Program-made: the position numbers and the translations under genes
Shown here: piece after piece, positions 60,064 to 64,000 of the stretch
Numbering within the stretch: position 1 is the stretch's first letter
Layout of the letters: each line of letters begins with the position of its first letter
Source of the DNA: Chlorokybus atmophyticus
Lineage: Eukaryota; Streptophyta; Chlorokybophyceae; Chlorokybales; Chlorokybaceae
NCBI GenBank assembly: GCA_009103225.1
Contig: RHPI01000772.1
Span: 77,108-141,107, forward strand
Direction: 5' to 3'
DNA: 64,000 bases
The notes under the pieces: model-generated
Told to the model about the DNA's origin: nothing
What the model saw: only the letters and a program-made list of their open reading frames with translations
Databases searched by the model: none

Positions 60064-60945
60064 TTATTCGGCTGTTGACCATGTTTGATGACGCAGTAAC
60101 TATAGCGTGTAATCAATTAGCGTTACATGGTAAAGTGGATTAGTTAGAACAAGGGTGAGTAGTGGCGGCATGTCTTTGGGGTATGGGGCCTGCCCCGACC
60201 TCGTACCGCCAAGAACGCGGCCGAATTAACCACTAACTGTGCTGCAATGGCACAACATCGCTAGCGATTTTGGGTCGCCGTTGGCTAGCAGTTGCCGTCG
60301 AGTTGGTTTTCAGCATCTTTTATGCTTCTCTGCAATCATTGGCCAATTTTCTGCTTTTTTGAGCAACGGCTGTTGTCACCGTTGCGATCCCATTTGATCA
60401 AATTCAAACGTGACCAAATGGTGGCCTAACGATGCAGATTTTCGTTTAGTTGAATCTTAATGTTAAGGTAATTTAGGTTAGGATTATTTTGATGGTTGTA
60501 ACCTTGGCATTAGTGACTATATAGTTTTGCACGTACCGTGGCATAAACGTTACGGTGAGTATTAAGTTTTCTAACGCTTAACTGCATGTTGCTAGCCATA
60601 TTGCACCATATTGCACCATATTGCAACAGATGTGCTTCATTTTGCAACACATCAGAGATACTAACAGGTATCATTGTATCTCCATATATACTGAAATTAC
60701 TTCTGTTACACATAAAAATGATCAACATGCAGCCATAAGCGGCCACGTATGCAGAACTGTGCTTAAATTTACATTTATTGGCATGCGTAAAAAATTGGAT
60801 GTGCTTTGGACGGCCAGGATTGTTTAGGCAGATCTAACGGTGTAACGCTTGTACTCGCCGCCTAGCCAATGAGAAGCCGGGCCGCACATACTGCCGCGCA
60901 GCCCAGCAGTCGCGGGTGCCGACCAAACAGCCGCACCACATCGCC
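60064..60945 (+). mobile_element. Shortened foldback element, copy C
   Basis: Direct copy of the first ~800 bp of element A (GTTGACCATGTTTGATGACGCAGTAAC ... CCAATGAGAAG ... GCAGTCGCGGGTGCC). It then jumps to the very end sequence (CAGCCGCACCACATCGC), skipping the ~1.5 kb interior with the long-TIR and family T parts. It looks like an internal-deletion derivative that keeps both termini. Together with copy B it forms an inverted pair about 870 bp per arm with a ~470-bp spacer. Confidence 0.6.
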
Positions 60946-61259
60946 GCGTAACGGCAGAAACGTTAGTACTTAATGTATCATCTTGATACATGTGGGACAT
61001 GTTCAGATCATATAAGCCATGTGAAACTATCTATATACTATATTATATGTTATGTATAAAAGATTGCATGTATCATATATATTATGCATACAAAATTACC
61101 TATGTATATAACATTTTATAGTATAATAGTATTATATGCATATAATGCGTATAATGCTATTTATTACTATGACATATATGCATATCTTTTATTTATATAT
61201 GATGTAATGTATGTATAATATAAGATTACTCATATATAAGTGCGTACCGTATTTACCCG
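60946..61259. other. AT-rich spacer
   Basis: Mostly TATA/ATAT-rich sequence between foldback copy C and the pogo-like transposon. No feature is supported. Confidence 0.5.
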
Positions 61260-61734
61260 ATCACTGTCCCCCCCTATGCTGATGCCGGCCTTCCTGAAGG
61301 AGTTCTGCACAATGCGTGCAGGGATAGCCTCCCAACTCTCCATGGTTCACGTCAGAATGTCTGTGAAGGAGCACGCCCGTTAATGGCCGCTAGCAGTGAA
61401 GGTGTGCTGGCTTGGATCCGCCATCCACATTTGCCACTACATATGCATAAGGCCTCAATAAGTAAATCTTGCTATACCAAAGGCATGCCATGTCAACAAC
61501 AACAGTTATCGTCAACAACGCACCTTTGCTCTAACCATGTCCTTGAGAGGTGTGTTCAGGCCAATGTCCAAGGGCTGCAAGGCACTTGTCATACCACCTG
61601 GTATGACAGCTTGGTTAATGCGGATGTGTTGCAGCGCCTTGCCCACAGAGTCCCACAAATGGGCCCTAAAGCTGTCCCATACAAGCGGAGCTCGTTTGCC
61701 GAAAATCTGCACACAAGCCACAACAAGCGTGGGA

Positions 61735-62080
61735 GCCAGCCAGTCAGTCAGCAAATCAGCATGCACACACACGAGCACGCATGCATGCACACAAGTACGC
61801 ATGCATGCACACAAGCAGTTGGAAGCAAGGAGCCAGCCAGTGTGTGCACAAACAAGTGTGCGTGCTCAGCAACCAGCCAGTCAGTCAGTGTGCACACACA
61901 CAAGTACGCATGCATGCACACAAGCAGCATGCGCACAAGCAGTCGGAAGCAAGAAGCCAGCCAGTGTGCACACAAACAAGTGTGCGTGCTCTGCAACCAG
62001 TCAGCCAGTTAGCGTGCACAACACCAACAACACCAAATACACATGCATGCACACAAGCAACAAGCACTGCTTGTACACAC
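61735..62080. repeat. Tandem repeats in the transposase intron between the two DDE Asp blocks
   Basis: Irregular tandem units built from ACACAAGTACGCATGCATGC and CACAAGCAG..AGCCAGCCAGTGTG words, about 100-110 bp per higher-order unit. They fill most of the intron separating the WMNEYV block from the LVWDSF block. Confidence 0.75.
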
Positions 62081-62754
62081 ATGTATGTTACATGTGTGTA
62101 CAATCACAAGCAGTCAATGCACATCACTCAGCACCTGTGGGCGCTTCTTCATAACCACGTCCACCCACTCCACGCACATATTCATTCATCCACCCTTTCT
62201 CGTTGGCGTAGATGTGCATGCCCGGCACCTTGAGGTTGCGCGGCACCGTCTTCCGCTTGAGCACAACAAGAGGAGGCAGCTTGGAACCATCAGCACAAAC
62301 TGATAGAACGAGGGTAAAGCTCGCCTTCTGACCGGTCGTTGTCATGGGCACAGTTCGTACGCCTCGCTAATGCAAAGTCTTTAACGACAGCATGTCAAGC
62401 ACCATCGGCACCTCATCCATGTTGATAATCTGCCACAAAGTGTATGATTATCATTTGATTGCTTGCTTGTGGTTGATCAAGCAAGCAATTACTCTACAAA
62501 ATGCACCTGTTGCATAGTGTACTTGTTCTTCTTCCGCATGCCATCAACAAGCAACCTAAAGGATGTCATAATCTCTGCTTGCTGAGCAGGCGCTCTCTGG
62601 CCCACCTTCGTGCGAGCACGCACGACAAGGTCGTGGCGTTTGCAAAAACGCACTGCCCAATATAAGGAGTTGTTGAAGTGCACATCTTGTCGGGTGACTG
62701 TTCGTTGGCCTCTACGATCAGCTGCTTCGCAAGCGCCTGTTTGAGCATGTACAC

Positions 62755-63118
62755 ATAAGCACAAGCAGTCAGCAATGAGTGTAAGTGTACAAGCAGTCAG
62801 TGTAGCAGTCAGTGTATGTGCACAAGCAGTCAGCAATGAGTGCGTGGGTATGGGCACAACCACTCAGCAAGGAGTGTGTGTGTAACTTAGCAAAGAGTGC
62901 GTGGGTATGTGCACAAGCAGTCAGCAATGAGTGCGTGGGTATGTGCACAACCACTCAGCACGGATTGCGTGTGCATGTACACAAGGGTTCAGCAATGAGT
63001 GCGTGTGCATGTACACAAGTAGTCAGCAATGAGTGCGTGTGTAAGTTAGGAAGCAATCAGCAATGAGTGCGTGGGTATGCACAAGCAGTCAGCAAGGAGT
63101 GTGTGTGTACAAGCAGTA
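62755..63118. repeat. Second tandem-repeat intron in the transposase
   Basis: Units of about 34 bp with core TCAGCAATGAGTGCGTG followed by GTATGTGCACAAGCAG variants, repeated about ten times. The CACAAGCAG word is shared with the repeats at 61735-62080, suggesting a common origin. Confidence 0.75.
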
Positions 63119-64000
63119 CCTGTAGCATCTTCTGCAAAACAGCAAGGCCAAGCATGCGCTTGTCTTTAACAAAGGCGAACAACTGCTCCTCCATGTCTGG
63201 GAATTGTGGTTTGCGCCCACCTGCATGTCAAAGGGCAACACCACATTCAACACTGCATGTTGATGTTTACACTCCATGTTGTAAGTATATTGCACATAAC
63301 GTACCCCCTTGCAAACGGAAGGCAGACCTCAAGCTGCCCGTGATATTAATGCCCTGCCTGATTCCCCATTCACGAATGCTTTTTGGATAGACATCATGCT
63401 CACGTGCTGCAGCCTTCACCCAAATAAAGCGTGCCTGACGCAACATCTTCAGCTACACACACAACCTTTGCATGAGCTGCTTATTAATGTGGAGCTTGTG
63501 TTGAACAGGTGCACAAGCAGACACTATCTGCGCTGACACAACACACGCAAGCAAGCATTACCAAATGCACATTCTTGACTTATTGTGAATTGACGGCGCA
63601 GGTGCCTCTTATTCTTTTTATAACTGCTCTCACGTGCGCGCTTCTTTGCAACTACCTCATCTGGGCGCGCCTCACGTGCTGCTTGGTCTGCCTTGGCCTT
63701 AGCAGCAGCTGCGGCAGCAACGGCGACGGCAGTCGCAGCCGCTGCTGAGGCCACTTCAGCAGCAGCGGCTGCTGCCGCTGCTTCCTCCTCAAGCTGGCGG
63801 CCTGCCTTGCAGCAGCCCGACCAGCCATTTTGCCACCGCCGCCAGCCACACCGCCCTCGACAACCACACCGCCCTCCACAACCACACCGCCGCCAACTAC
63901 GCAATTGGTCACCCCCAAGGATGAGATTTGCGTGAGAAAGGCGGGAAAGGCGGCAACCCCTACTACCAAACATAGTCCCCCCCTTGTCATAATATCCCCC

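Larger units (their letters stand above)
61262..63985 (-). pseudogene. Pogo/Tigger-type (CENP-B-like) DDE transposase, broken
   Basis: Cut-and-paste transposase of the Tc1/mariner-pogo group. Coding blocks on the minus strand: an Ala/Lys-rich N-terminus (about 63550-63980, ending KKNKRHLRRQFTIS); a psq-type helix-turn-helix (63305-63452, LKMLRQARFIWVKAAAREHD, SIREWG); a linker (63120-63220, GGRKPQFPDMEEQLFAFVKD); and a CENP-B-type helix-turn-helix (62507-about 62740, WAVRFCKRHDLVVRARTKVG). The DDE core has the first Asp in INMDEVPM plus FTLVLSVCADGSKLPPLVV (about 62175-62429). The second Asp is in LVWDSFRAHL plus AVIPGGMTSALQPLD (61524-61706), and the C-terminal block ESWEAIPARIVQNSFRKAGIS lies at about 61262-61345. 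An in-frame TAG at 62367-62369, right after SLKTLH, interrupts the core. The N-terminal start and one 5' junction are not resolved, and the element may continue past the window. Confidence 0.8.

Noticed and set aside
61735-63118. CRISPR-like array
   Set aside because: Tandem units have no unique spacers, occur in introns of a eukaryotic transposase, and vary in length.

Overview
The window is nuclear DNA from a eukaryote, most likely a green alga (Viridiplantae). Genes are split by many short introns, CT/GT/ACA/TTG microsatellites are common, and five genes are most like the plant/green-lineage version of their family: a BELL-type TALE homeodomain protein, histone H2A.Z, a plant-type 2-phosphoglycerate-kinase-like P-loop protein with an ATP-cone, an intracellular LysM protein and isovaleryl-CoA dehydrogenase. 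The species cannot be named from the sequence alone.

Layout. 1-22.5 kb is gene-poor and repeat-rich. It holds two copies of a ~1.6-2 kb repeat (472-2498, 5800-7409), a 477-bp terminal-inverted-repeat (TIR) element inside the first copy, a decayed inverted pair of ~1 kb repeats (10.8-11.8 / 13.9-14.8 kb), and a 2.3-kb composite foldback element (16.9-19.2 kb). A long CT microsatellite with an assembly gap (21.6-22.1 kb) precedes the gene island. 22.6-56.2 kb is the gene island: BELL homeobox (+), H2A.Z (-), 2PGK-like (-), a 129-aa ubiquitin-like protein (+), LysM protein (-), isovaleryl-CoA dehydrogenase (+, 14 exons), and a ~1.5 kaa membrane protein (-, about 27 exons) with a beta-helix ectodomain. 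57.2-61 kb holds an inverted copy and a third, shortened copy of the foldback element. 61.2-64 kb holds a pogo/Tigger-type transposase gene, at least partly broken, cut by the window edge.

The genes are unrelated housekeeping, chromatin and signalling genes in alternating orientation and do not form a pathway or cluster. Exon models were assembled by hand from splice sites and reading-frame continuity. Phase agrees across nearly all junctions; the few that do not resolve are stated. The most interesting items are the large membrane protein whose ectodomain is built from phase-0 exons of about 25 or 50 codons, the small ubiquitin-like protein without a C-terminal Gly-Gly, the clustering of GC-AG introns, the nested foldback elements, and a 231-bp perfect duplication inside an intron that ends at an ambiguous base and is probably an assembly artefact.
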